Shown in pieces: positions 8,439-17,980 of a stretch of 59,225 nt of DNA. Origin of the DNA: Terripilifer ovatus (lineage in GTDB: Bacteria; Pseudomonadota; Alphaproteobacteria; Rhizobiales; Beijerinckiaceae); assembly GCA_029222685.1 (NCBI GenBank), contig JARHVB010000015.1, forward strand, positions 1 through 59,225. The letters are read 5' to 3'. Position numbers and translations under genes: made by a program. A model generated the notes under the pieces. The model searched no databases, had not been told where the DNA came from, and worked only from the letters and a program-made list of their open reading frames with translations. Positions within the stretch are counted from its first letter, which is position 1. Each line of letters begins with the position of its first letter.

Positions 8439-9788
8439 ATGGCAGCGGCAACAGGCGGCATCATCAATGTCAGCAAAGTGCTCGATGAGCGCCCGCTGAA
8501 CGGCTTCCAGATCGGTATCGTGGCCATGAGCGCTCTGGTCGCCCTGATGGATGGATTCGACACCCAGTCGATCGGCTTCACCGCGCCGGCGCTGACCGCG
8601 AAATTCAAACTGCAACCCAGCATGCTGGGGCCGGTCTTCTCGGCCGGCCTGTTCGGCGCCATGATCGGCGCCTTTCTGCTGGGCCCGGTGTGCGACCGGT
8701 TCGGACGCAAGCGGCCGCTGATCTTCGCCACCTGCTGGTTTGCGGCTTTCACACTGGTGACGGTTGTGATCACCTCCTACGAGCAGCTTCTTGCCTGCCG
8801 GTTTCTTGCGGGCCTGGGCCTTGGCGGCGCTGTTCCCTGCATCGTCGCGCTGACGTCCGAATATGTCTCCATGCGCCGGCGCTCGCTCGCCATCGCCATG
8901 CTCTGGGCGGCCTTTCCGCTGGGCGGCATGATCGGCGGCTTCTCCAGCGCGTGGCTGATTCCAACCCACGGCTGGCAGTCGGTCTTCATCGTCGGCGGCG
9001 TGGTGCCGCTGCTGGCGGCGCTGATCCTGGCGTTGTTCCTGCCGGAATCCCTGCGCTTTCTCGTGGCGCGCCAGGACGCGCATGCACGCTCCGTCGCGAT
9101 CATGCGAAAGCTGGCGCCGGAAGTGCCGGCCGCCGCCCGTTATTTGGTGGAAGAGGAGCGCGTCACCGGCACGCCGAGCGGCGCTCTGTTTCGCGACCAG
9201 CGCGCCCCCGTCACCCTGCTGCTCTGGACCGCGTTCTTCGTGGTCTTCATGATCCTGGCGGTGATCACGCTGTGGACGCCTAGCCTGATGCGGCAGATGG
9301 GCCTGACGGCGGCCACCGGTGCCTTGCTGATCGGCGCCAATAATCTCGGCAGCGCCATCGGCACCGCAAGTTGCGGCGCCCTCCTCGGCCGATTCAATCC
9401 GTTCATAGTGCTCGGCATCGCCTATGTGGCCGGCGGCGCGCTGCTGGTGCCGATCGCCTATCTCGGCGACTATCCGGCCGTCATGGCCGCTGTCCTGGTG
9501 CTGTGCGGCATGTTCCTCGGCGCGGCAAGCGGCGGCACGATCGTGCTTGCGGCCCAGACCTATCCGACCCTGATGCGCTCGACCGGTGTCGGCTGGGGCA
9601 TGGCGATGGGCCGTTGCGGTCAGGTGATCGGGCCGCTGATTGCCGGCGCCATGGTGAGTTCGGGGCTGACCATCGGGCCTGTCTTCATTTCGCTCGCGCT
9701 CGCCTCGATCATCGGAAGCATCGCGATCCTGACCTTGAAAGGCACGCTCGCCGCGCGCCGCCGCCAGATGGAAGTCTCCCATGCCTGA
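8439..9788 (+). CDS. MFS aromatic acid:H+ symporter (AAHS family)
   Basis: 449 residues from ATG 8439, preceded by GGGGGAGGATTC; an in-frame start 72 bases upstream would add a Gly/Arg-rich tail and is less likely. Twelve hydrophobic segments are visible. Family marks include LMDGFDTQSIGFTAPAL in the first helix (the DGFD motif of PcaK/BenK-type carriers), the DRFGRKRP loop between helices 2 and 3, and RFLAGLGLGGAVP in helix 4. It should import an aromatic acid or a similar carboxylate with protons. The stop overlaps the next gene by eight bases, so it heads an operon with the monooxygenase, GMC and FMN enzymes. Confidence 0.9.
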   Translation: MAAATGGIINVSKVLDERPLNGFQIGIVAMSALVALMDGFDTQSIGFTAPALTAKFKLQPSMLGPVFSAGLFGAMIGAFLLGPVCDRFGRKRPLIFATCWFAAFTLVTVVITSYEQLLACRFLAGLGLGGAVPCIVALTSEYVSMRRRSLAIAMLWAAFPLGGMIGGFSSAWLIPTHGWQSVFIVGGVVPLLAALILALFLPESLRFLVARQDAHARSVAIMRKLAPEVPAAARYLVEEERVTGTPSGALFRDQRAPVTLLLWTAFFVVFMILAVITLWTPSLMRQMGLTAATGALLIGANNLGSAIGTASCGALLGRFNPFIVLGIAYVAGGALLVPIAYLGDYPAVMAAVLVLCGMFLGAASGGTIVLAAQTYPTLMRSTGVGWGMAMGRCGQVIGPLIAGAMVSSGLTIGPVFISLALASIIGSIAILTLKGTLAARRRQMEVSHA

Positions 9789-11370
9789 TAAGAAGAAAAA
9801 CGAACTCAGCGTCGCCATTATCGGCGCCGGCCTCGGCGGCGTCGCCGCCGCCGTCAATCTCAAGCGCGCCGGCATTTCCTCCTTCACCATCTTCGAACAG
9901 TCGGCCGGGCCCGGCGGAACCTGGTGGGACAATACCTATCCGGGCGCCGAATGCGACATTCCCATCGCCTTCTATGCCTATTCCTTCAAGCCGCATGACT
10001 GGGCGCGGACGCACGCCAGCCAGGCGGAAATCCAGAGCTATATCCAGTCCGCCATCGACGATTACGATATCGGCCCGAACCTGCGGTTCAACACCCGCGT
10101 CACCGACGCGGTGTGGGACGATCAGCGCCATCTCTACACGCTGACCACGGCTGCGGGGGAGCGCATGACCTTCAACGTGGTCATCAGCGCGCTCGGCCTT
10201 TTGAACGTGCCGCGCTATCCCGACTGGCCGGGGCTGGAGCGCTTCCGCGGCCCGAAGTTCCATACCGCCCGCTGGGAGCACCAGCATGATCTCGCCGGCA
10301 AGGATGTCATCGTCGTCGGCATCGGCTCGACCGCGGCGCAGGTCGTGCCCGCGGTGGCGAAGATCGCCGGCAAGGTGACGATGTTCGCGCGTGAGCCGGC
10401 CTATGTGATGCCCAAGAACGAGCGCGATCTCACGGCCGACGAGCGGAAGCGTCTGGGCACCCGCTGGGGCAGGCTTCGGGAGCGCGCGCGTCTGTTCTGG
10501 AACATCGAGCGCGGTATGTCGGTGCGCAATCCCGACAGCAAGCGTCAGAAGGACACGCGCGCCGCCTTCATGCGCTATCGCGACCAGGTGTTCCAGGGCC
10601 GTCCTGATCTTATCGAAAAATTGACGCCGGATTATCCGTTTGCCTGCAAGCGCCCGGTTGGTTCGACCGATTTCTTCCCGGCGCTGACACGCGAGAATGT
10701 CGAGGTGGTGCCGCGTGCGGTCGTGTCGGTCACGCCTGACGGCGTCGTCGACCATGCCGGCGTCGAGCACCGTGGCGATGTGCTGGTGATGGCGACCGGC
10801 TTCCAGCCCTGGAATTTCCTCGCCAATCTCAATCTCGTCGGCCGTGGCGGCCGCCGCATTCACGGCGTCTGGGGTGACGAGCCGGATGCGTTCCTGGGGA
10901 TTCAGGTTGCCGGCTTTCCCAATTTCTTCATGCTCTATGGACCCAACACGAATTACTTCTGCGTCACCTTCATGCTCGAGCGCCAGGCCGAATTCATCGC
11001 CCGGGCGCTGAAGCGCATGATCCGCACCGACAGCACGGCCATCGAGGTGCGCCGCAGCGTGATGGATGTCTACAACCGCTGGGTCGATCGCGCTTTGTCG
11101 CGCAAGACGCTGGAAGGCAATTGCAACAACTACTACCACACCGCCACGGGAAAGAACGTTGTCACCTGGCCCTGGCGCGGCACGGTCTATCTGCTGGCGA
11201 CCAGGATCGGCGGCCTCGCCAGTTTCACGCGCCGTGTCGGCGAGGACAAGACGCGTACCCGCTTCGAGCCCGGCCGCGCCACGGCCAAAGGCAGCGCGCC
11301 CCATCCGGCAACGGCAAAACCCGAGGCAGCGCCTGCACCAGGAAAGAAGGCCGAAGCCCTTGACGCTTGA
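9781..11370 (+). CDS. Flavin-containing monooxygenase, Baeyer-Villiger type
   Basis: 529 residues. FAD Rossmann motif GAGLGG at residues 15-20, then GPGGTWWDNTYPGAECD near 43-59, the Baeyer-Villiger fingerprint FRGPKFHTARW near residue 155, the NADPH motif GIGSTAAQ near 180, and a late ATGFQPW. These enzymes insert oxygen next to a ketone using NADPH and O2 to give an ester or lactone. The C-terminal ~45 residues are Ala/Pro/Lys-rich and probably disordered. It overlaps the transporter gene by eight bases and is followed 24 bases later by the GMC enzyme. The substrate is not shown by the sequence; a ketone related to the imported acid is the simplest guess. Confidence 0.88.
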   Translation: MPDKKKNELSVAIIGAGLGGVAAAVNLKRAGISSFTIFEQSAGPGGTWWDNTYPGAECDIPIAFYAYSFKPHDWARTHASQAEIQSYIQSAIDDYDIGPNLRFNTRVTDAVWDDQRHLYTLTTAAGERMTFNVVISALGLLNVPRYPDWPGLERFRGPKFHTARWEHQHDLAGKDVIVVGIGSTAAQVVPAVAKIAGKVTMFAREPAYVMPKNERDLTADERKRLGTRWGRLRERARLFWNIERGMSVRNPDSKRQKDTRAAFMRYRDQVFQGRPDLIEKLTPDYPFACKRPVGSTDFFPALTRENVEVVPRAVVSVTPDGVVDHAGVEHRGDVLVMATGFQPWNFLANLNLVGRGGRRIHGVWGDEPDAFLGIQVAGFPNFFMLYGPNTNYFCVTFMLERQAEFIARALKRMIRTDSTAIEVRRSVMDVYNRWVDRALSRKTLEGNCNNYYHTATGKNVVTWPWRGTVYLLATRIGGLASFTRRVGEDKTRTRFEPGRATAKGSAPHPATAKPEAAPAPGKKAEALDA

Positions 11371-11394
11371 AACCGCAGAAGTCCAGGGCTGAGC

Positions 11395-13059
11395 ATGCCG
11401 GACGACCTCAGCTTCGATTATATCGTTATCGGCGCCGGCTCGGCCGGTTGCGTGATCGCCAATCGCCTGACGGAAGGCGAGCAGAAAACGGTCCTGCTGC
11501 TGGAAGCCGGCGGCTGGGATCGCGATCCGCTGATCCATATTCCCGTCGGCGTCGGCAAGATGTTTCCCGAGCGCCGGCACGATTGGCACTATGACGCCTT
11601 GCCCGATCCGAACATGGATGGACGGGCGATCGAATGCGCGCGCGGCAAGGTGATCGGCGGCTCATCTTCGGTCAATGTGATGGCCTATGTGCGCGGCCAC
11701 CGCAGCGACTACGACCGCTGGGCCGCCGCCGGCCTGACAGGCTGGTCCTACGACAGCGTGCTGCCCTATTTCAAACGGCTGGAAGACTGGGAAGGCGGCG
11801 CCGACGCCTGGCGCGGCGCCGGCGGGCTCATGCCGGTGCAGAAGACGAAATATGCCGACCCGCTGCTGCAATCGTTCATCGCGGCAGGCGAGGGCGCCGG
11901 CTATCCCGAAACGACGGATTACAACGGCGAACGCCAGGAAGGCTTCGGCCTCATCCAGGAGACGATCCGCAATGGCCGCAGGATGAGCGCGGCCACGGCC
12001 TATCTGAAGCCGGCGCGGCGCCGCAAATCCCTGCGCGTCGAGGTGAACGCGCATGTGACCCGCATTCATCTGTCGCAAGGCCGCGCCACCGGCGTGTCCT
12101 ACAGCCAGAACGGCCGCACGGTGACGGCCCAAGCGCGCGAAGAAATCATCGTCAGCGCCGGCGTCATCAACACGCCGCAGATCCTGATGCTGTCGGGCAT
12201 CGGCGATGCGGCGAAACTGCAGGCGCTCGGCATCACGCCCGAACTCGATCTGCCCGGCGTCGGCCTCAACCTGCAGGACCACATATCATGTTTCCTGCAA
12301 TACCGCCGGCGCGACACCAGTCCCTTCCACAGGGAGATGCGCTACGACCGGCTGGCCCTGTCGATGCTCCGCGCCGCCGTGACCGGGCGCGGCTTTGCCA
12401 GCGACGTGCCCGTCGGTGTGACGGCGTTCCTGAAGACGCGGCCCGATATCGTCGCGCCTGACGTGCAGCTTCTATTTCTGGCAGCCGCATTTCCCTCGCG
12501 TCCCTATCTGCGGCCCTTCATCGCGCCGGTTCCCGATGCCTTCGGCTGCCGTGTGGCCCTGCTGAGGCCGGAAAGCCGCGGGTCGGTCTCGCTCGTCTCC
12601 GCCGATCCGATGGCGGCGCCCGCCATTCACCAGAACTATCTCGCAACGCAGAACGACCGCGACACCTTGCGCGCCGGCCTGTTGATGACGCGCGAGATCG
12701 TGGCGCAGCCGGAGATGAGCGCACATCTCCTGCATGAGACGGCGCCCGGCGCCGATGCAAGGGACGATGCGGCGCTCGACGCCTTCATCCGCCGCACCGG
12801 AGTCACGGTGCATCATCCGGTTGGCACCTGCCGCATGGGTCTGGCGTCGGACAGATATGCAGTGGTCGATCCGCAACTGCGGCTGCACAATGTCGAAAAC
12901 CTGCGGGTCGTCGATGCCTCGGTGATGCCGGACCTGACCGGCGGCAACATCAATGCCGTGGTCCTCATGATCGCCGAGAAAGCTGCCGACCATATTCTGG
13001 GGCATCCTCCTCTCGCGAAAGCTGCCACGGTGGAGAGCTTGCTTTCCGGGACGGCGTAA
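11395..13059 (+). CDS. GMC family oxidoreductase (choline dehydrogenase-like)
   Basis: 554 residues. N-terminal FAD motif [18 protein letters not shown] (residues 8-25), the GMC signature [18 protein letters not shown] near 85-102, the second signature with [17 protein letters not shown] near 253, and C-terminal catalytic region [10 protein letters not shown] near 477 followed by [15 protein letters not shown]. Such enzymes oxidise primary or secondary alcohols to aldehydes or ketones. No signal peptide, so cytosolic. Third gene of the 8439-14244 operon; it could oxidise an alcohol released downstream of the monooxygenase or supply its ketone. Confidence 0.9.
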   Translation: MPDDLSFDYIVIGAGSAGCVIANRLTEGEQKTVLLLEAGGWDRDPLIHIPVGVGKMFPERRHDWHYDALPDPNMDGRAIECARGKVIGGSSSVNVMAYVRGHRSDYDRWAAAGLTGWSYDSVLPYFKRLEDWEGGADAWRGAGGLMPVQKTKYADPLLQSFIAAGEGAGYPETTDYNGERQEGFGLIQETIRNGRRMSAATAYLKPARRRKSLRVEVNAHVTRIHLSQGRATGVSYSQNGRTVTAQAREEIIVSAGVINTPQILMLSGIGDAAKLQALGITPELDLPGVGLNLQDHISCFLQYRRRDTSPFHREMRYDRLALSMLRAAVTGRGFASDVPVGVTAFLKTRPDIVAPDVQLLFLAAAFPSRPYLRPFIAPVPDAFGCRVALLRPESRGSVSLVSADPMAAPAIHQNYLATQNDRDTLRAGLLMTREIVAQPEMSAHLLHETAPGADARDDAALDAFIRRTGVTVHHPVGTCRMGLASDRYAVVDPQLRLHNVENLRVVDASVMPDLTGGNINAVVLMIAEKAADHILGHPPLAKAATVESLLSGTA

Positions 13060-13098
13060 CGCAGCCTGCGCTGAAAATCGCTTGACGGGGAGGAGCTG

Positions 13099-14244
13099 AT
13101 GCAAACGGACAAGGCCGTCAACATCGCCGATTTGAGATTGCTGGCCAAACGGCACCTTCCGCGCATCGTCTTCGAAGTTCTGGACGGCGCGAGCGAGGAT
13201 CAAAGAGCCCTGGCGCGCAACATGGCGCGGCTGCAAGAGTATCTGCTTGTGCAGCGTGTCCTGCGCAACGGCCGCCCGCGCGATCAATCGACGACTATCT
13301 TCAACAAAACCTATTCGACCTGTTTCGGCATCGCGCCGACCGGCTTCATCGGTGTCATGCGGAACGGCATCGAACTGATGCTGGCGGATGCGGCGCTCGA
13401 AGCGAATATTCCCATGATATTGTCCGGCGTGAGCGCGCAGCCGATCGAGAAAGTCGCGGCGCGCGCGGCGGGACAAATCTGGTCGCAGATCTACGCCGCC
13501 AAGGACCCGGACATCACCGCAGATATGGTGCGCCGTGCGCGCGACGCAGGCGTCGGCGTCCTGGTATGGAGCGTTGATATGGGGGCGCCGCCGAAGAACG
13601 AAAACCAGATGCGCTCCGGCGCAGGTTTCCCACCCTCGCCGACGCTGGGCAGCATGCTGGAATCCCTCGCGCATCCAGGCTGGTTGTTCGACTATATGCG
13701 CAACGATGCCGGCGCGATCGGGTCGTGGCAGCCCTATGTTGCGGCGGGTGCGCCGGCCTATTCAGGGCACAAGCTGTTCATGGCGCAGAGATTCGAATCC
13801 CTGCAATGGAAGATGCTCGATACCTTGCGGCGGCTCTGGAGCGGGCCGCTCGTCGTCAAAGGCATTCTGCACCCTGACGACGCCCTACGCGTGGCGGAAG
13901 GCGGCGCCGATGGCGTGGTCGTTTCCAATCACGGCGGCATGGGCCTCGACCGCGCGCCGGCATCGATCGACATGCTGCCGGGCGTCGTCGAGGCCGTGGG
14001 CAGCAGGCTGGTCGTGATGTTCGACAGCGGCATCCGGCGTGGTTCGGATGCTGTCGTGGCGCGGTGCCTCGGCGCGCAGATGGTGTTCGTCGGGCGGCCG
14101 ACGCTCTATGGCGCAAGTGCCGGAGGAAAAGCAGGAGCGCTGCGCGCCATCAACATTCTCAAGGATGAAATCGAGCGCACCATGGGCCAGATCGGCTGCG
14201 CGACAGGCGCCGATCTCAAGTCTGAATTCGTGCGGATGCCTTAG
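13099..14244 (+). CDS. FMN-dependent alpha-hydroxy acid dehydrogenase homologue with altered active site
   Basis: 381 residues, start ATG 13099 after GGGAGGAGC. The TIM-barrel family marks are present: PTGFIGV near 83, QIYAAKD near 133, VVKGIL with Lys254, SNHGG with the base His278, and DSGIRRG for phosphate binding. Glycolate oxidase, lactate and mandelate dehydrogenases have Arg three residues after this His (HGGR or HGAR) to hold the substrate carboxylate; here it is Met281. The usual VDxPxxGxRExD segment is also rewritten (SVDMGAPPKNENQ). It is therefore an atypical member that may use a non-carboxylate substrate. Last gene of its operon; the stop overlaps the converging LysR gene. Confidence 0.82.
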   Translation: MQTDKAVNIADLRLLAKRHLPRIVFEVLDGASEDQRALARNMARLQEYLLVQRVLRNGRPRDQSTTIFNKTYSTCFGIAPTGFIGVMRNGIELMLADAALEANIPMILSGVSAQPIEKVAARAAGQIWSQIYAAKDPDITADMVRRARDAGVGVLVWSVDMGAPPKNENQMRSGAGFPPSPTLGSMLESLAHPGWLFDYMRNDAGAIGSWQPYVAAGAPAYSGHKLFMAQRFESLQWKMLDTLRRLWSGPLVVKGILHPDDALRVAEGGADGVVVSNHGGMGLDRAPASIDMLPGVVEAVGSRLVVMFDSGIRRGSDAVVARCLGAQMVFVGRPTLYGASAGGKAGALRAINILKDEIERTMGQIGCATGADLKSEFVRMP

Positions 14245-15149
14245 AGTGTAGCGCGCATCGCACGCGCCGCCCGCAAGATCGGCAGAAACTCTTCGCTGGC
14301 GCGCGTAAGCACATGATCCCGGCGCGTGATCAGGCCGATCGGCCGGCTCAGAAAATCCGAATTGACCGCGTGCGCCTTCAGCAAACCGGCGTTCAACTCG
14401 AACTCGATCGAGTCGGCCGGCAGCAGCGCCAGGTGGTCAGACTTCAGCAGCATGGCGCGGATGAATTGAAGCTGCCCGCAAACGACAGCCGGCGACGGCG
14501 GCTCGACGCCGCACGAGAAGAAATAATCCTCTAGCCGGCGTCGATAGGCGGTCGTGGTATCCGGCATGATCCAGGAATGACGGGCGAAATCGGCGGCCGC
14601 AGGGCGCCGCAAATGCTCGATCGGATGGCCAACGCGAGACACGATCACAAGCTGGTCGCTCCATAGCGGCTCGTAGTTGAGGTGCAGTCGATCCAGATCG
14701 CCTTCCCCCACGCCGATGATGAAGTCGAAACGACCCCTGGTGAGACCGCGGATCAAGGTCGCGTTCTGGTCGACCTCGATGTTCAAAGTGACGCCCGGCC
14801 GCGCGATGGAAAATTTGATTGCCGCATCGGGCAGCCGCGCATTCGCGACCGACCGCAGCGCGCCGATGTGAATTTCGCCGCCCTGGCCGTTATCGAGCGC
14901 CTTCAGCTCGGAGCGGGTGCGGTCGACTTCCGAGAGGATGAGCCGCGCCCGGATCGACAGTGCCTCGCCGACCGGGGTGAGAACGACACCGCGCGAGCGC
15001 CGCTCGAACAGTTTCGATCCGCAGTCCTGTTCGAGCGCGTGAATGGCCTTGGTGAGCGCCGGCTGGGACAGGGCCAGGGTCCGCGCCGCCGCAACCAGAT
15101 TGCGGGCCTCGGCGACGGCGACGAAATACCTGAGCTGGCGCAGATCCAT
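14241..15149 (-). CDS. LysR family regulator
   Basis: 302 residues with a standard N-terminal winged helix-turn-helix (MDLRQLRYFVAVAEARNL, then ALSQPALTKAIHALE) and a full effector domain. It is divergent from the HyuB-receptor-HyuA cluster that starts at 15242 and most likely controls it. It converges with the FMN enzyme gene, sharing four bases at the stop codons. The ligand cannot be told from the sequence. Confidence 0.9.
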   Translation of the reverse strand: MDLRQLRYFVAVAEARNLVAAARTLALSQPALTKAIHALEQDCGSKLFERRSRGVVLTPVGEALSIRARLILSEVDRTRSELKALDNGQGGEIHIGALRSVANARLPDAAIKFSIARPGVTLNIEVDQNATLIRGLTRGRFDFIIGVGEGDLDRLHLNYEPLWSDQLVIVSRVGHPIEHLRRPAAADFARHSWIMPDTTTAYRRRLEDYFFSCGVEPPSPAVVCGQLQFIRAMLLKSDHLALLPADSIEFELNAGLLKAHAVNSDFLSRPIGLITRRDHVLTRASEEFLPILRAARAMRATL

Positions 15150-15170
15150 CTATAACCTCTAGGAATATCA

Positions 15171-15205
15171 TAGCGCAGTATAATGTATTTGACGATATAG
15201 CGCAG
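15171..15205. promoter_or_regulatory. Direct repeat TAGCGCAG in the LysR/hyuB promoter region
   Basis: TAGCGCAG occurs at 15171-15178 and again at 15198-15205, 27 bases apart, in an A+T-richer 92-base gap between the divergent LysR and hyuB-like genes. Repeated half-sites in this position are expected for a LysR regulator. Inference only. Confidence 0.35.
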
Positions 15206-15241
15206 CCCGGCGAATGATGACCCCATAAGGGGAGGACGCGC

Positions 15242-16921
15242 GTGAAGGACCAGGCAACCAAAGTCGATCCGATCACCCTGGAGGTGATCCGGCATGGCGT
15301 GGTGGCGATCGCCAATCAGATCGACGCCAACATCACGCGCACGGCCTTCAGCCCGTTCATCTATGAGTACAAGGACTACGCCGTCGGCCTCATCGATGCG
15401 CAGGGCCGCATCGTGGCGCAGAATACGGGCGGCATGCCCATTTTCGTCGCCGATTCGGTCGGCATGGCCGCACGCGAAGGTCTGCGGGTCTACGGTGCCG
15501 ACAGCATGCGCCATGGCGACGTCATCCTCTGCAACGATCCGCTCGTGCAGGGCCAGCACCTCAACAATGTGGTGATGTATACGCCGGTCCGCATCGGCGA
15601 ACGGCGCGAACGCCTGATCGGCTTCTTCGCCATCAACATGCACTGGATGGATATCGGCGGATCGGTACCGCGCTCGACCGATATTTTCATGGAGGGGCTG
15701 CAGCTTCCCACCGTCAAACTTTGGCAGGAGGGACGCAGGAACGACGACCTTTACAGGCTCATCGCCCGCAACAGCCGCTTTCCGACCGAACTCCTGGGCG
15801 ACATCGAGGCGCAGCTTGCTGGATGCCTGCTTGGCCGCGACCTGCTGGCGGACCTCGCCGATCGTTACGGCGTTGAAGATTACGAAGCCGCAGTCGATGC
15901 CTTGCTCGATCAGTCGGAAGCCGCCTCCCGCGCCCGCATCGCCGCCATGCCGGCCGGAGAATATACGGCGCACGCCATGCTCGATGGCGACGGCGAGAGC
16001 GACACGCCGCTGCCGATCACGGTGCGCGTGCGCGTGCACGGCAGCGAGCTGACGGTGGATTATTCCGGCCTGCCGCCACAGGTTGCAGGCTGCATCAACG
16101 CCGGCTATTTCGGCGGCGGGCTGACGACGGCGCGCGTCGGCTTCAAATATCTCATGGGCTCGGACGAGCCGGCCAATGAGGGCACGTTCCGGCCGTTGAA
16201 GTTGATCCTGCCGCCCAACACCCTGTTGAGCGGCTCGCCGACCGCGCCGATCGGCAACTACAACCGCTCGTTTCCGACCGTCATCGATGCGGTGATCCGC
16301 GCCTTCGAGCATGTCCTGCCGCAACATGTCACCGGCGGCCATTTCGGCACGTTCGCGGTGCTGCGCATGCAGGGCAGGCGGCTCAGCGGCGCGCATCTCG
16401 ACTTCATCGACGGTGGCTATGGCGGCTGGGGCGCGGGCGCCGGCCATGATGGCTCGGGTCCCTATCGCACGATGGCGCATGGCGATACGCGCGTCGTGCC
16501 CATCGAACTGCAGGAGGCGCTCTATCCTTTCATGGTCGAGGAATTCGCCCTGCGGCAGGATTCCGGCGGCGCCGGCGAATATCGCGGCGGCCTGGGCCTG
16601 TTGAAGAGCTACCGCATCACCGAACCTCTGAATATCCGCGTCGACTTCGACCGGCTGCGCTGCCCGCCCTGGGGCGTCTGCGGCGGCAAGGATGCCAAGT
16701 CGGGCTGGGTGACCGTGCATAAATCATCGGGCGAGGTCATCACGCTTTACAAAACCAAGGCGCATCCCGTGCAACCCGGCGACGTCATCTGCATGGAGGT
16801 CGGTGGCGGCGGTGGCTATGGCCCTCCCGAGCGCCGGTCGCGCGACCTCGTCAGCCGCGATATCGCCCGTGGTTATATCTCGAAAGAAGCGGCCCGCAGC
16901 GACTACGGCTTTGACGGCTGA
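15242..16921 (+). CDS. hyuB: Hydantoinase B / oxoprolinase beta-type subunit
   Basis: 559 residues, GTG start at 15242 after AAGGGGAGGA. The N-terminus (KVDPITLEVIRHGVVAIANQ, residues 6-25), NTGGMPIFVADSVG near 61, DVILCNDPLVQGQHLNN near 92, and the late glycine-rich MEVGGGGGYG are characteristic of HyuB. With HyuA it forms ATP-dependent hydrolases of five-membered cyclic amides (hydantoins, 5-oxoproline) or, in related enzymes, carboxylases. The partner hyuA is at 18159, but a receptor gene and a palindromic repeat lie between them, which is unusual because hyuA and hyuB are normally adjacent. Confidence 0.88.
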   Translation: MKDQATKVDPITLEVIRHGVVAIANQIDANITRTAFSPFIYEYKDYAVGLIDAQGRIVAQNTGGMPIFVADSVGMAAREGLRVYGADSMRHGDVILCNDPLVQGQHLNNVVMYTPVRIGERRERLIGFFAINMHWMDIGGSVPRSTDIFMEGLQLPTVKLWQEGRRNDDLYRLIARNSRFPTELLGDIEAQLAGCLLGRDLLADLADRYGVEDYEAAVDALLDQSEAASRARIAAMPAGEYTAHAMLDGDGESDTPLPITVRVRVHGSELTVDYSGLPPQVAGCINAGYFGGGLTTARVGFKYLMGSDEPANEGTFRPLKLILPPNTLLSGSPTAPIGNYNRSFPTVIDAVIRAFEHVLPQHVTGGHFGTFAVLRMQGRRLSGAHLDFIDGGYGGWGAGAGHDGSGPYRTMAHGDTRVVPIELQEALYPFMVEEFALRQDSGGAGEYRGGLGLLKSYRITEPLNIRVDFDRLRCPPWGVCGGKDAKSGWVTVHKSSGEVITLYKTKAHPVQPGDVICMEVGGGGGYGPPERRSRDLVSRDIARGYISKEAARSDYGFDG

Positions 16922-16946
16922 ACAGAAAATATCGGAGGGAGAAACC

Positions 16947-17960
16947 ATGAAGAACCGTCTGCTTATCTGTAGCGTACTCGCACTGAGCGTGGCCGGGGCC
17001 AGTGAGGCTTTGTCGCAGGAGGATTTCTATGCCGGCAAGTCGATCTCGCTGGTCATCGGCTCGGGCGAAGCTGGCGTCTATGATCTCGGCGCCCGCATCA
17101 TGGCGCGCTACCTCAAGAAATATGTTCCGGGCGCGCCCAATGTCGTGCCGCGCAACATGCCCGGCGCGTCCAGCGTCGTCGCCGCCGAATATGTCTACAA
17201 TGTCGCCGCGCCTGACGGCCTTACGCTTCTGACCGTCCAGCCGACGGTAGTGCTCAACAAAAGCCTGGATCCTGCAGCGAAGTATCAGCCCGAGCGCTTC
17301 AGCTGGATCGGGCGCATGCAGCCTGTCGTCCTCGTGGGAATCTCCTGGACGAAAAGCCCGTTGAAGTCGATCGAGGATGCCAAGGCGCGCACCTCCATCG
17401 TCAGCGCCAGCGGCGCCTCCGGCACGTCCGCGATCGTGCCCTGGGCGCTCAACCGGTTGATCGGCACCAAATTCCAGGTGGTGCGCGGCTATCCCTCGCA
17501 GCGTCCGCAATTCCTCGCCATGGAACGCGGCGAGGTGGAAGGCATCGGCAGCGCCAGCCTGAGCGATGTCATCACAAACCGCGACTGGATGGACAATAAC
17601 CGCGTCGCCATTCTCTATACGATCTCGCAATCCCGCACCAAGCTGGCGCCCAATGCGCCGGCCATGGTGGAATTTGCAACCAATGACACGGACCGCAAGG
17701 TTCTCTCCATGCTGGGCAGCGTCTCCGACATCGGCCAGACATTGCTCGGTCCGCCCGGCATTCCGGCGGCGCAGATGAGCGTGCTGCGCAAGTCCTTCCT
17801 TGAGATGATGAAGGATCCCGAACTCATCGAAGAGGCCAAGCGGATCGCCATCTACGTCGATCCGCTGTCAGGCGAGGATCTGCAGGCATTGGTGACGGCG
17901 GCCGCCGATGTCCCTAGCGAGATCGTCGAGAAGCTGCGTGCCGTGACGCGGCCTCAATAG
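16947..17960 (+). CDS. Bug/TctC-type tripartite transporter receptor, divergent subfamily
   Basis: 337 residues from ATG 16947, seven bases after CGGAGGGA. A signal peptide covers about residues 1-23. The mature part starts DFYAGKSISLVIG and contains ARIMARYLKKYVPGAPNVV, MPGAS, and APDGLTL, the order seen in the TctC (Bug) family, but it differs from the canonical GENRPGA/PDGYTL form. These periplasmic receptors bind carboxylates or similar ligands for a TctAB carrier; no tctA or tctB is present in the window. Its place between hyuB and hyuA suggests it binds the substrate or product of that hydrolase, or acts as a sensor. Confidence 0.82.
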   Translation: MKNRLLICSVLALSVAGASEALSQEDFYAGKSISLVIGSGEAGVYDLGARIMARYLKKYVPGAPNVVPRNMPGASSVVAAEYVYNVAAPDGLTLLTVQPTVVLNKSLDPAAKYQPERFSWIGRMQPVVLVGISWTKSPLKSIEDAKARTSIVSASGASGTSAIVPWALNRLIGTKFQVVRGYPSQRPQFLAMERGEVEGIGSASLSDVITNRDWMDNNRVAILYTISQSRTKLAPNAPAMVEFATNDTDRKVLSMLGSVSDIGQTLLGPPGIPAAQMSVLRKSFLEMMKDPELIEEAKRIAIYVDPLSGEDLQALVTAAADVPSEIVEKLRAVTRPQ

Positions 17961-17980
17961 GATTCGCTTCGGCCTTGGTG

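Noticed and set aside
9709..11589. Long minus-strand open frame (626 codons)
   Set aside because: It lies opposite the monooxygenase gene, is rich in Arg, His, Asp and Ala as expected for the antisense of G+C-rich codons, and shows no family motif.
14903..16720. Long minus-strand open frame (605 codons) opposite hyuB
   Set aside because: Antisense shadow; its end runs into the LysR gene in another frame and it has no protein-family pattern.
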